Source: Candidatus Aminicenantota bacterium
GTDB taxonomy: Bacteria; Acidobacteriota; Aminicenantia; UBA2199
NCBI GenBank assembly: GCA_020355945.1
Contig: CP070627.1
Coordinates: 8,980,491-8,990,250 of the forward strand
Direction of reading: 5' to 3'
Length of the DNA stretch: 9,760 nt
In this document: piece after piece, positions 1-7,163 of the stretch
How positions within the stretch are numbered: the first letter of the stretch is position 1
Layout of the letters: each line of letters starts with the position of its first letter
Made by a program: the position numbers and the translations under genes
The notes under the pieces: generated by a model
What the model saw: only the letters and a program-made list of their open reading frames with translations
Databases searched by the model: none
What the model was told of the DNA's origin: nothing

Positions 1-80
1 CAGGGGGCGGTGCGTGCAAAGGTGCAAATTTGTGAATGTTTTGATCAGAATTCCTGTCTGGCACATTTTCTGTTTTCTTC

Positions 81-109
81 TTTAAATCAAGAAAAGAATG
101 GTGTAAAAT
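81..109 (+). promoter_or_regulatory. Possible sigma70-like promoter of the methyltransferase gene
   Basis: TTTAAA at 81-86 and TAAAAT at 104-109 are separated by 17 bases. A transcript from here would begin near 116, just before the GAGG ribosome binding site at 121-124. It agrees with the start at 130 rather than an earlier GTG. The boxes match consensus only moderately in an AT-rich stretch, so this could be chance. Confidence 0.3.
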
Positions 110-129
110 TTTCTTTTAGCGAGGTTAAT

Positions 130-1137
130 ATGGAAAAAACCGCGTGTTTTGATCCGACCTGGCGGGATGATATCTTTGATGAGCGAGCTTTCGATATTCC
201 CCTTATGCTGCCCGCACAAACCGAGCCCAATAATAGAATCTGGGTGAAAAAAAAACTAGTATGGGGTGAAGAAATTTTCGGGAATTACCACGAATATAAA
301 AAACCCAGGATTATTACTGCCATTTTAAAAAAGTCTCCAAAGCCGGCTCTTTATGTAATGAGAGATTCGGATGGCAGGGAAGTAGAACAAGACCACCCGG
401 TATACGATATTATTTTCCCTCCCAAAGCATGGATGAGTGATAATGCCCAGGAATTATGTTCCATGTACATTGCGGCAAAAGAGGCCCGCGGTGATATCCT
501 TATGGGCGGCCTGGGGCTGGGGATTTACCCTCAAATGGCCTTTGCCCTGCAAAGACCTGTCAAATCCATTACCATTATCGAGAATAACCCCGATGTTATC
601 GAAATCATTACCGGTTCCTGGTTGAGCAATCTTGACCGGGAAATCCGGGAAAAAATCGAAATCCTGGAAAGTTCCTATGAAGAATATACCCAAACCACCA
701 CCCATACCTTTGATACGATTCTCCTGGACCTGTGGGAGGATTCCGATCCCCGGTATCTTCCCCATATGAATTACCTGGTGAATCTATCGAAACCCCTGTG
801 CAGGCCGGGGGGGAGAATTCGCTGCTGGGCATATGCCATTACCGTGGATGCATTTATTAGATCCATCAATATTTTCGAATCCGAAGATATAGATATAGAA
901 AAAATCCCCCAGGCTATTGATCCGGCTCTAAAGACTTATGCACAATGGCGGAGTAAACAAAAAAGTGAGAGCTTAACCATGAAAAAATGCGAGAAAAAAG
1001 CCAGGCAAGTGGCTCTAACAGTATGTGCCACTCTCCAGGAATATGATCGCAATAAATGCTTCTCACCTTTTGCCATAACCCGATCGGAAGCCTACATGAA
1101 ACTGAACATTTTCAATGCGGCCAAACGGCAGTCATGA
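130..1137 (+). CDS. SAM-dependent methyltransferase-like protein (spermidine synthase-like fold)
   Basis: The 335-residue protein has a class I Rossmann methyltransferase core. Motif I is the glycine-rich GGLGLG at residues 126-131. The acidic ribose-binding position is E151 at the end of SITIIE, and motif III/IV is FDTILLDLWED around residues 194-203. The strand order and the GGLGLG motif recall the spermidine/spermine synthase (aminopropyltransferase) superfamily. I see no clear polyamine-binding signature, so the substrate is unknown and a small-molecule methyltransferase is equally possible. The C-terminal 90 residues are lysine- and arginine-rich and helical in character. I chose ATG at 130 because GAGG sits 5 bases upstream (121-124) and the preceding codons look non-coding. 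The frame is open back through a GTG at 10 to the window edge, so a longer protein cannot be excluded. A run of nine A residues at 247-255 encodes the Lys triplet of WVKKKLV. The gene converges on the propeller gene with a 53-base gap and no obvious terminator. Confidence 0.75.
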   Translation: MEKTACFDPTWRDDIFDERAFDIPLMLPAQTEPNNRIWVKKKLVWGEEIFGNYHEYKKPRIITAILKKSPKPALYVMRDSDGREVEQDHPVYDIIFPPKAWMSDNAQELCSMYIAAKEARGDILMGGLGLGIYPQMAFALQRPVKSITIIENNPDVIEIITGSWLSNLDREIREKIEILESSYEEYTQTTTHTFDTILLDLWEDSDPRYLPHMNYLVNLSKPLCRPGGRIRCWAYAITVDAFIRSINIFESEDIDIEKIPQAIDPALKTYAQWRSKQKSESLTMKKCEKKARQVALTVCATLQEYDRNKCFSPFAITRSEAYMKLNIFNAAKRQS

Positions 1138-1190
1138 AAAAGGTGATGAGTCCAAATCCGAAAAGCTTGTAATCTGTGGGCTCGCTTTCC

Positions 1191-2537
1191 TTATTTATTG
1201 GCAATGCAGTAAAGATTTTTATAGCCTCGCAAATAAATCTCATTTCCAACAATTGCCGGAGAAGCAATAAATTTATCATCAAGCTGGTTTTTAGCCAGGA
1301 CTTCAAATTGGGTACCATGCTTGAGCACATAGATGGTGCCTTTGTGACCGATAATATAAATTCGATCTTTAACACCAACCGGTGATGCATATACATTCCC
1401 CATTCCTTCAAGCCTCTGGTTGCTGTAGTATTCTTTCCCATTCCCGGCATGGTAACTGGAAAGGATTCCATTATTGCTTTTGAGCATGTAGAGTATATTC
1501 TCATAGAGTACTAATGAAGGTGCATAAGGTGTATTTTTGTCCAGTTTCCAGGCAATGGCATCAGTACCGGTTACGTCTCCTTTAGCGGCTGATAGACGAA
1601 TGGCAAACATGGCATTCCCCCTGAACCCACTGGCCACATAGACGATTCCATTCGCTTCTATGGGATGGGGAATAACATTCTGAGTCAACCCCGTACACTT
1701 CCAGATCAATTCGCCGGTGGCCAGGTCATAACCACGTACAAAATTATATGCACTGGTAATAACCTGGGGTTTCCCGTTATGTTCGATTACAAGAGGCGTT
1801 GACCAGGAAGTGATTTCATCCCGTTCAACTTTCCAAACGTCTTTACCTGTCTTTTTATCAAGGGCAAAGAGGAATGATTGTCCCTGGTGGTCCCAAAGGA
1901 TAAAGATTTTATCTTCATAAAGTGCCGGAGAACTTCCCTCACCAAAAGTCATCCGTTTGTCCATTTGGCCGAAATCTCGCTCCCATTTGAGATTGCCTTT
2001 CATATCCAGGCAATACAGGCCGCGAGACCCAAAGTAAGCATACACATGTTTACCGTCGGTCACCGGTGAATTGGAGGCCCAACTGCCTAAACCATGAGAG
2101 CGTTCTTCTTCAGGCCACTCTTCCCTTACTTGACGTTTCCAGAGAATTTTGCCGTTTCGCCGGTCTATCGATAGAACGACAAATTGATGAATCTTGTCTG
2201 TTATTGTAGGCTGCATCCAACTGTGAGCTTGCTGCTGGTCTTCTTTTTTTTCTTTTGGTTTGGCTGCTTTATCGGTTTCAATGGCTGTAGATATAAAGAT
2301 TTGATCGCCCCAGATAATGGGAGTGGCATGGCCTTTCCCCGGGACCTCTATTTTCCACTTTACATTATTAGTTTCATCCCATTCTAGCGGCGGGTTACCG
2401 TAAAGTGATACCCCTGTAGCATAAGGGCCACGCCATTGGGGCCAATATTTTTCATAATCGTTGGGCTTCCTTGCCCAGGTCAAATTCGAGATAATGAAGA
2501 AAAGTATAACTAAAACCAGGATTCTTTTCATTTGCAT
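1191..2537 (-). CDS. Exported PQQ-like beta-propeller repeat protein
   Basis: This 448-residue protein starts with a Sec-type signal peptide: Lys-Arg, a hydrophobic core to about residue 20, then a likely cleavage after TWA. There is no lipobox cysteine, so it is probably periplasmic or secreted. The mature protein opens with YWPQWRGP and continues as repeated beta-propeller blades. Each blade has a 'SPV/PAL..DG/ED.I(F/Y)' strand followed by 'L(D/Y)...GK..W', the PQQ_2/BamB-like blade pattern (GKILWKRQV, GNLKWERDF, GKDVWKVER, GELIWKCTG). Proteins opening with a WPxWRGP motif are common as 'PQQ-binding-like' proteins in environmental bacteria. Most have no demonstrated PQQ or enzyme activity, so I infer a scaffold or binding role and leave the substrate open. 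ATG at 2537 lies 4 bases after an AGGAGG (2542-2547), while a second in-frame ATG at 2531 lies 10 bases after it. Either could be the real start, with a difference of two residues. It appears to be transcribed alone. Confidence 0.85.
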   Translation of the reverse strand: MQMKRILVLVILFFIISNLTWARKPNDYEKYWPQWRGPYATGVSLYGNPPLEWDETNNVKWKIEVPGKGHATPIIWGDQIFISTAIETDKAAKPKEKKEDQQQAHSWMQPTITDKIHQFVVLSIDRRNGKILWKRQVREEWPEEERSHGLGSWASNSPVTDGKHVYAYFGSRGLYCLDMKGNLKWERDFGQMDKRMTFGEGSSPALYEDKIFILWDHQGQSFLFALDKKTGKDVWKVERDEITSWSTPLVIEHNGKPQVITSAYNFVRGYDLATGELIWKCTGLTQNVIPHPIEANGIVYVASGFRGNAMFAIRLSAAKGDVTGTDAIAWKLDKNTPYAPSLVLYENILYMLKSNNGILSSYHAGNGKEYYSNQRLEGMGNVYASPVGVKDRIYIIGHKGTIYVLKHGTQFEVLAKNQLDDKFIASPAIVGNEIYLRGYKNLYCIANK

Positions 2538-2566
2538 TTATCCTCCTTTTTCTCAATCAGTTCCTA

Positions 2567-2595
2567 ATATTATAGTTTTACCTCTTTTTTGTCAA
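2567..2595 (-). promoter_or_regulatory. Strong sigma70-like promoter of the propeller gene
   Basis: On the minus strand a perfect TTGACA (2590-2595) is followed by TATAAT (2569-2574) after 15 bases, or by TAATAT (2567-2572) after the preferred 17 bases. The start of transcription would be near 2560, giving a leader of about 20 bases that contains the AGGAGG at 2542-2547. This indicates that the propeller gene is expressed independently of the toxin-antitoxin operon upstream. Confidence 0.7.
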
Positions 2596-2614
2596 CTATT
2601 TAGCTATCCTATCA

Positions 2615-2642
2615 TCTTCTAATTTTAGCCACGAAGATACAC
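2615..2642 (-). repeat. Dispersed intergenic 28-nt sequence, copy 1
   Basis: Read on the minus strand this reads GTGTA, one variable base, CTTCGTGGCTAAAATTAG, one variable base, AGA. The same sequence occurs on the plus strand at 8001-8028, with 26 of 28 positions identical. Both copies lie between genes and both are upstream of a promoter. The identity is too long to be chance within 10 kb. Function unknown. Confidence 0.65.
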
Positions 2643-2665
2643 CCGCATTTTTTCCGCATTTTGTT

Positions 2666-3172
2666 TCACATCGCATCATCTTCTTCAGCTAATGCTAATA
2701 TTTTTTTTTGTAATCTCTTTGAAATTCTATAACCACATTCCAACAATTCATTGAGGGCAGGAGAAACTTTTTTGAGTATTCCCTTTTTTTTGGCAGCTAC
2801 TAAAACCGCTCCGGTACCGGTAATCTTTACTTTTTCTTTTTTGGCAATTTTTCTTCCTCTCCTCTCATCAATTAATAAAACAAGTCCCTCTTTTTTGGCT
2901 AGTGCAATTGCTTCAGCTTCACCCTGATCTATTACGTTAAGGAGAATGTGGGGTACATGAGCCGACTCTATCACTTCAATCCATTTGTTTTTTTCAATCG
3001 CCTCTATAAATTCAATTGCTCCGGGTCTGGATGAGGTTATTCTTAATTCATGGAAAACCGAGGGTGGGATTTTTACCTTTTCAAATAATCTCTTCAAAAT
3101 ATTCAATTTTTTTGTTTTTGCTAAAGCGATTAATGGTCCTGCATCGCTAATAATAATCATATTTTTGCTCAT
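2666..3172 (-). CDS. DUF3368 PIN-domain toxin (putative ribonuclease)
   Basis: The 168-residue protein has the PIN-like pattern of the DUF3368 family. ISDAGPLIALAK opens with the first metal-binding acid D10. PSVFHEL carries E42, DQGEAEAIALA carries E85/E87, and LLIDERRGRKIA carries D102, followed by the family's GTGAVLVAAKKKG. PIN toxins are Mg-dependent RNases that cut tRNA, rRNA or mRNA in the cytoplasm, and here the acidic set looks intact, so the toxin should be active. The gene overlaps the antitoxin stop by four bases (ATGA, 3169-3172), which implies translational coupling. I see no good ribosome binding site of its own. Pairing of DUF3368 with UPF0175 antitoxins is a familiar arrangement. 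A run of nine A residues on the coding strand near the 3' end (2701-2709) encodes Lys-Lys and could be a slippage site, but it lies after the catalytic core. An alternative ATG at codon 5 exists. Confidence 0.85.
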   Translation of the reverse strand: MSKNMIIISDAGPLIALAKTKKLNILKRLFEKVKIPPSVFHELRITSSRPGAIEFIEAIEKNKWIEVIESAHVPHILLNVIDQGEAEAIALAKKEGLVLLIDERRGRKIAKKEKVKITGTGAVLVAAKKKGILKKVSPALNELLECGYRISKRLQKKILALAEEDDAM

Positions 3173-3501
3173 AAAATATTTTCCAGGTCAGTATCTAACT
3201 CATTTTCAGGATAATCAACCACATCGATCTCTGTTTCCTTTAAAATTTCTAAAAATTCATCAATAGATAATCCCGCTATTTTTGCAGACTGGGAAAGAGT
3301 GACTATTTTTTTCTCAAATAGATGAAGGGCCAGGGACTTATTCACTCCAAGATTTAATAATTGAGAATTAAAAGGCACAGCCAGTATCATGGGATGACCA
3401 TGTTTCGTTATTATTGATAGACGGCCTTTTTCAGCGTCTTTAATTAATTGACCGGTATTATTTCTCAACTCACGGGCAGAGAATACATCTAAATCATTCA
3501 T
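3169..3501 (-). CDS. Phd/YefM-UPF0175 fusion antitoxin
   Basis: The 110-residue protein has two parts. Residues 1-44 resemble a Phd/YefM DNA-binding antitoxin domain (FSARELRNNTGQLIKDAEKG, then ITKHGHPMILAVPF). Residues 54-110 match the UPF0175 pattern: LALHLFEKKIVTLSQSAKIAGLSIDEFLEIL, then VVDYPENEL. The first part would dimerise and bind the operator, and the second part, with its predicted helix-turn-helix-like segment, is expected to hold the PIN toxin. I chose ATG at 3501 because GGAGG stands 5 bases upstream. An earlier in-frame ATG at 3534 would put its codons on the operator and has no ribosome binding site. It is the first gene of the toxin-antitoxin operon and overlaps the toxin by 4 bases. 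It is probably autoregulated through the palindrome at 3523-3539. Confidence 0.83.
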   Translation of the reverse strand: MNDLDVFSARELRNNTGQLIKDAEKGRLSIITKHGHPMILAVPFNSQLLNLGVNKSLALHLFEKKIVTLSQSAKIAGLSIDEFLEILKETEIDVVDYPENELDTDLENIL

Positions 3502-3522
3502 TTTAACCTCCGAAATACATAC

Positions 3523-3553
3523 AAAATGTAGCACATTTTTATATAAATTTCAA
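3523..3553 (-). promoter_or_regulatory. Toxin-antitoxin promoter with palindromic operator over the -10 box
   Basis: On the minus strand TTGAAA (3548-3553) and TACATT (3525-3530) are separated by exactly 17 bases, a good sigma70 promoter about 30 bases upstream of the antitoxin ATG. A perfect inverted repeat AAAATGT / ACATTTT, with a 3-base centre, occupies 3523-3539 and covers the -10 box. A repressor bound here would block polymerase directly, which fits autoregulation by the Phd-like antitoxin, alone or with toxin. The assignment of the binding protein is inference. Confidence 0.6.
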
Positions 3554-3556
3554 CAG

Positions 3557-3597
3557 AAAAAAGAAAAAAAAGAAAGGTGGCATTCTTACCTGGCACC
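3557..3597 (-). terminator. Possible intrinsic terminator of the ABC operon
   Basis: Read on the minus strand, downstream of the permease stop, GGTGCCA (3591-3597) pairs with TGCCACC (3576-3582) with one mismatch across an 8-base loop. A T-rich tract follows at 3557-3575, interrupted by single Cs. The stem is short, so termination may be partial. It lies where insulation from the toxin-antitoxin operon would be needed. Confidence 0.5.
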
Positions 3598-3622
3598 ATT
3601 TCTTTACCCCATTTCTTTACCC
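3596..3622. repeat. 13-bp tandem duplication
   Basis: The unit CCATTTCTTTACC is present twice head to tail (3596-3608 and 3609-3621), followed by one more C. It lies in the 3' untranslated region of the ABC operon beside the putative terminator. It looks like a simple slippage duplication and no function is apparent. Confidence 0.7.
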
Positions 3623-3643
3623 TACCGGCAGCCATAAGGCTTA

Positions 3644-6600
3644 CTATTCATTCCTCAGTGACGCTAAAAGGTCACCTCTCACGGCCGTGCGTGATGCAAA
3701 ATACGTCCAACCAACACCGTTTAGCATCACTATTATCAACAATAAGATCATAGTAAAATAGGGGACTCCCGCCCCCGGCGTCATTATCGACGGCAAAGTG
3801 GCTAATAAAGCCGCGGCAATCCCACAAATAATCCCTGCCGCTAATAAGGCCATATGTTCATATAATACCATTCGTTGAATCGATTTCCTGCTGAAACCCA
3901 CTGCCCGAAGCAAGGCTAATTCTCCCTGACGCTCCTTCACATTACGCCAGACAACAATTCCTAAACCAATACTCCCTAATATTAAACCAAAACTCCCCAG
4001 GATTAAGAAAATTGAAAGATAGGTGTTCTCAACTCGATTGAACTCCGCTAACCGCCCGGAAGTCGGGACCAAATCCAAACCCTGATCCTGCATGACCCAG
4101 GAAAGTTCCTTTGAAATTTCGTCTAAATTTTCAAAAGGCGCGTCAATTAAAAAAAGTCGATATCCGCTTATCGAAGGATACTTTTGAATCAATGCTTGTT
4201 CAGATATGATGATGCTCCCCTGGAAAATTGAATTGGCAAGCCCACCAACCAATTTTATTTTGAAGGTCTTACCGCTTTCATCCATATACGAAAGCGTATC
4301 TCCGACAGCTTTTCCCAATCCCCAAACAATGACCGTTTGATCCGCCGCGGCAGGTATACTGCCGTCGGATAAATTTTGCTTGAGAATCCCCCAGGGGTTT
4401 CCAGGGTCCACTTCTCCTGTTTTTTCAACAAAGGAAAAAGAAGCCCGCCTGGTAAGTTCGTCAGGGTCCACACCGATCAACCGAGGATTTGATACTCGAT
4501 TTAAATTTAAACAACTGGCATCATCACCTTCTTTAACTCGAAACTGCACATAACCGACACCTTTTGCATTTATAGACTCCAATCCATAAAAACGGGTCCC
4601 TTTCTTACTGTTGAGATCATATAAAACCGGGATCGAACTTTCCCCATATAACGCAAATCCACCGGTCCCCGACTCCCTTCTTTCAGCATCTTTCGTGGAA
4701 ACGACCCGGTTTGCACCCACAGTAAATACAATGAATACCCCACAGGCCAAAAGCCCAATAAGAGTAAGACTGCGAACCGGTCGCCTTACATTATTGCGAA
4801 CTCCAATGCTGAATAAACTTTTTTCTTGCCTTCGGCGGCTAGGGGGCGAGAGCATTGCGCATGGCGCATGGCGCACAGCGTATGGGGCAAAGCACTTTGC
4901 CATTTTAGGCTCCCCGCGCCGCGGGGCCCCTGGACCCCCCTGTAAAAACTTTTTACTAGTTGCTCTCCTTCCTAATCTATACAGCCAGACCTTTATAAAA
5001 GCCATTCCACTAACTAAAAGCAGTGACCCGGCAGTGAAAAAAAACATAAACGCCTCTCTGCCAGTTTCAAATTTTGTTGTCACTAATATGATTATTACCG
5101 CAATCACACCTAAAATACCAATCAACATACTAATGCGCGGGCTTTTCTCCCGGTAAGCCTCAAGCTTTGTCAGACCTCTTTGCAAACCAGTAACCGGTTG
5201 CTTAAACTGCTTCCTGGTAACTAACCAGATAGTGAAAAAAGCGATAAAGATTCCAATCACTGCCCCCATTAATATCGAGGAGAATTTTAAATGAATTTGA
5301 AGCATTGAAGTGCCTACAGCACCATGCCAGACCGTTTTTAAAGCATATAGTATAACCTGGTTATATAACACCCCAACAGCACTACCCAACAAACTCCCGA
5401 TAATTATAATAACAGCCCCTTCCATTAAAACAAAACGCCTTACATTTTTCTTGGGAAAACCCAGGGCCAAAAACAACCCATTCTCTTCCGATCGCTTTTC
5501 AACATTAAAAACATATAACAACCCGGTTAATAACAAAGCGGCCAATATAATAAAAAAACTCAAACCAAGAAACAACTGCCCAAAATCCACCGACTCAGCA
5601 CTGGCCCGCAGCCCTTCTTCTCTTACCTCCCGGAAAACAAACCCGAAATGAGCCGGGTCCATTTCTCCTATAAGCTTTTTCTCAATCTCATTCTTTTCCA
5701 AACCGGGAAAACGAATCGCTGTTAAATCTCCAAAACGATTCCGCCACATTTTTTGAGCAGCATTTAGAGTCACAAATGCCTTGGGAGTACCTCGATACTT
5801 ATCCCAATAATCCTCATCTTTCTCACGGATTCTATCAAGATCAATAGGTATGCCGGGATTCCAATCACGGCAGTTTTGTTCACCGGCTAAGCCCGGAAAA
5901 TCAGGCATCAAATGCCTATCCACATATGGATCTGTTAAAGATACAATTCCTTTCACCCGGAAATCCGCACGCTCTTCAATCAAGTCCCGCATCGGCCCTA
6001 AAACATAATAAGTAAGCCGGATTTGATCTCCCTGGTTTGCATTTAAATCCCCGGCCAACCACTCATTGATGATTATTTCGTCATCTTTCATACCAGGAGG
6101 CACAATCAAAGTTCCCGGGGCTGAAACAAAAGAATAAGGCGTTGATTTATTCCCCAGACCGATCTCATTTACAAAATAAGTGAGTACCGGCTGCACATTT
6201 TTATCGATATTTAATGCTGCATTTACAATCGAAGCCTCTAAAAAAATACGATTCGATTTGATTTCAACCATATCCCGCCCCGGCAGGTCCCTTACTTCAA
6301 GCCCCACATCCGCAAGCGCCCAGGTTTTCTTAAATGCTTCATCTACTTGCCTTCGGCGACCAGGGGGACTCTTTTCGAGAAAACCGTCCCCCTGGACCCC
6401 CTGCAAAAGCTTTTGTATAAGTAAAACATTGGCCCTGCTGTCATATCCCATCTCCCCAGACAACGAAAATAATGAAACAAATACAGTATCGGGGGCAACT
6501 TGATCAGCTTTTAAATTAAACCTGCCAAATTGAGCATCCGAAGCAATAGCCCTTACTTTAAACGGTTTTGCCATTGTGTTGTCAGTATCTAAAGACAATG

Positions 6601-7099
6601 GAATATCCTTTGGTATCATATCTAATTTTTTTATGCGCAGTAAGACCTCATCACCTGCCTCTAATTGCAAACGCGAAGCAAGATGGTGATTTATAATCGC
6701 TTCATCCGGGGAGATATTGTCATAAAAACCTTTAATACCGGCTATTTCCCCAAAACGAGCATCAACACCGATTATTTGAATCTTGTTTACCCTTCGCTGC
6801 CCTCCTTCGGCAATGGCAATACCCCTTGTTTGCAGAAGTGGTGCCACTGTGGTATCGAGGATTTTTGCAAGATCGTCCGCAATTTGAGTTCGGAAGAAAC
6901 GATCCCCTGAAGTTAAAGCAAATTCAGTGTTCCCAAGCCTGGCAAATACAATCTGTCCAAGACTAAATTTAACAGAATCACCAATGATCAGGGCACCCAC
7001 CAATATTGCCGTGCTTATCATCGTACCCAGGACGACCCAAAAATGCGATTTTCGATAAAAGCCAAGACTACGGCGCAGTAATTTCCAATAGTTCATCAT
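3644..7099 (-). CDS. Large two-unit FtsX-family ABC transporter permease
   Basis: This 1151-residue inner-membrane protein has about ten membrane segments: 19-40, 508-532, 557-580, 606-628, 656-675, 684-706, 776-797, 1027-1050, 1079-1101 and 1113-1134. Two large extracytoplasmic domains span about 41-507 and 798-1026. The FtsX signature is duplicated: RSEENGLFLALGF..NVRRFVLMEG near 536-561 and RQGELALLRAVGF..SIQRMVLYEH near 1057-1082. It is therefore two FtsX/MacB-type units in one chain, and together with the ATPase upstream it should act as an export or lipid/lipoprotein-handling transporter. The cargo is unknown. Two stretches do not belong to the family: residues about 229-251 and 716-758, encoded by palindromic repeat copies. 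The first lies in the outer domain, the second in the loop joining the two units. Start choice is open: ATG at 7099 or ATG at 7096, with only a weak GGTGA upstream. It lies 108 bases downstream of the ATPase and ends shortly before a weak terminator. Confidence 0.88.
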   Translation of the reverse strand: MMNYWKLLRRSLGFYRKSHFWVVLGTMISTAILVGALIIGDSVKFSLGQIVFARLGNTEFALTSGDRFFRTQIADDLAKILDTTVAPLLQTRGIAIAEGGQRRVNKIQIIGVDARFGEIAGIKGFYDNISPDEAIINHHLASRLQLEAGDEVLLRIKKLDMIPKDIPLSLDTDNTMAKPFKVRAIASDAQFGRFNLKADQVAPDTVFVSLFSLSGEMGYDSRANVLLIQKLLQGVQGDGFLEKSPPGRRRQVDEAFKKTWALADVGLEVRDLPGRDMVEIKSNRIFLEASIVNAALNIDKNVQPVLTYFVNEIGLGNKSTPYSFVSAPGTLIVPPGMKDDEIIINEWLAGDLNANQGDQIRLTYYVLGPMRDLIEERADFRVKGIVSLTDPYVDRHLMPDFPGLAGEQNCRDWNPGIPIDLDRIREKDEDYWDKYRGTPKAFVTLNAAQKMWRNRFGDLTAIRFPGLEKNEIEKKLIGEMDPAHFGFVFREVREEGLRASAESVDFGQLFLGLSFFIILAALLLTGLLYVFNVEKRSEENGLFLALGFPKKNVRRFVLMEGAVIIIIGSLLGSAVGVLYNQVILYALKTVWHGAVGTSMLQIHLKFSSILMGAVIGIFIAFFTIWLVTRKQFKQPVTGLQRGLTKLEAYREKSPRISMLIGILGVIAVIIILVTTKFETGREAFMFFFTAGSLLLVSGMAFIKVWLYRLGRRATSKKFLQGGPGAPRRGEPKMAKCFAPYAVRHAPCAMLSPPSRRRQEKSLFSIGVRNNVRRPVRSLTLIGLLACGVFIVFTVGANRVVSTKDAERRESGTGGFALYGESSIPVLYDLNSKKGTRFYGLESINAKGVGYVQFRVKEGDDASCLNLNRVSNPRLIGVDPDELTRRASFSFVEKTGEVDPGNPWGILKQNLSDGSIPAAADQTVIVWGLGKAVGDTLSYMDESGKTFKIKLVGGLANSIFQGSIIISEQALIQKYPSISGYRLFLIDAPFENLDEISKELSWVMQDQGLDLVPTSGRLAEFNRVENTYLSIFLILGSFGLILGSIGLGIVVWRNVKERQGELALLRAVGFSRKSIQRMVLYEHMALLAAGIICGIAAALLATLPSIMTPGAGVPYFTMILLLIIVMLNGVGWTYFASRTAVRGDLLASLRNE
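4825..4954 (-). repeat. Palindromic element copy A, in frame inside the permease gene
   Basis: Read on the minus strand the copy begins AAAAAGTTTTTACAGGGGGG and ends CGCCGAAGGCAAG, the constant ends shared with the copies at 6346-6414 and 7164-7245. Its centre is longer and composite. It holds a GC palindrome (CCCCGC 4912-4917 / GCGGGG 4921-4926), a second perfect hairpin (GGCAAAG 4886-4892 / CTTTGCC 4895-4901) and a 7-bp tandem GCGCATG (4857-4875, about 2.7 copies). It encodes residues about 716-758 of the permease (KKFLQGGPG to PPSRRRQ) without breaking the frame, between membrane segments 6 and 7. Exact insertion borders cannot be fixed without a homologue. Confidence 0.75.
6346..6414 (-). 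repeat. Palindromic element copy B, in frame inside the permease gene
   Basis: This is the simplest copy: about 69 bases, or 23 codons. CCAGGGGGAC (6360-6369) pairs perfectly with GTCCCCCTGG (6386-6395), and inside it TTTTC (6372-6376) pairs with GAAAA (6379-6383), giving a nearly continuous hairpin. The minus-strand ends are AAAAGCTTTTGCAGGGGG and CGCCGAAGGCAAG. It encodes KLLQGVQG to PPGRRRQ, at residues about 229-251 of the permease, in the first extracytoplasmic domain. Constant ends are read in the same frame as in copy A. Confidence 0.78.
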
Positions 7100-7163
7100 T
7101 TCACCATTTTTTCATATCAGTCGGCAAATGATACCGGTATAACAAAACGAAGCACCCTCTAAT

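Noticed and set aside
10..129. N-terminal extension of the methyltransferase from a GTG at 10
   Set aside because: The 40 added residues look non-coding and overlap a promoter-like pair of boxes. GAGG five bases before the ATG at 130 is a better start, though the frame is open to the window edge.
1138..1190. Terminator between the convergent methyltransferase and propeller genes
   Set aside because: I found no stem followed by a T-run on either strand in this 53-base gap.
2643..2661. Short direct repeat CCGCATTTT
   Set aside because: Two nine-base copies in AT-rich DNA next to the toxin stop are too short to mean more than local slippage.
4611..5156. 181-codon open frame on the plus strand inside the permease gene
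   Set aside because: It is antisense to a well-conserved FtsX permease with clear membrane segments, has no ribosome binding site, and shows no domain of its own.
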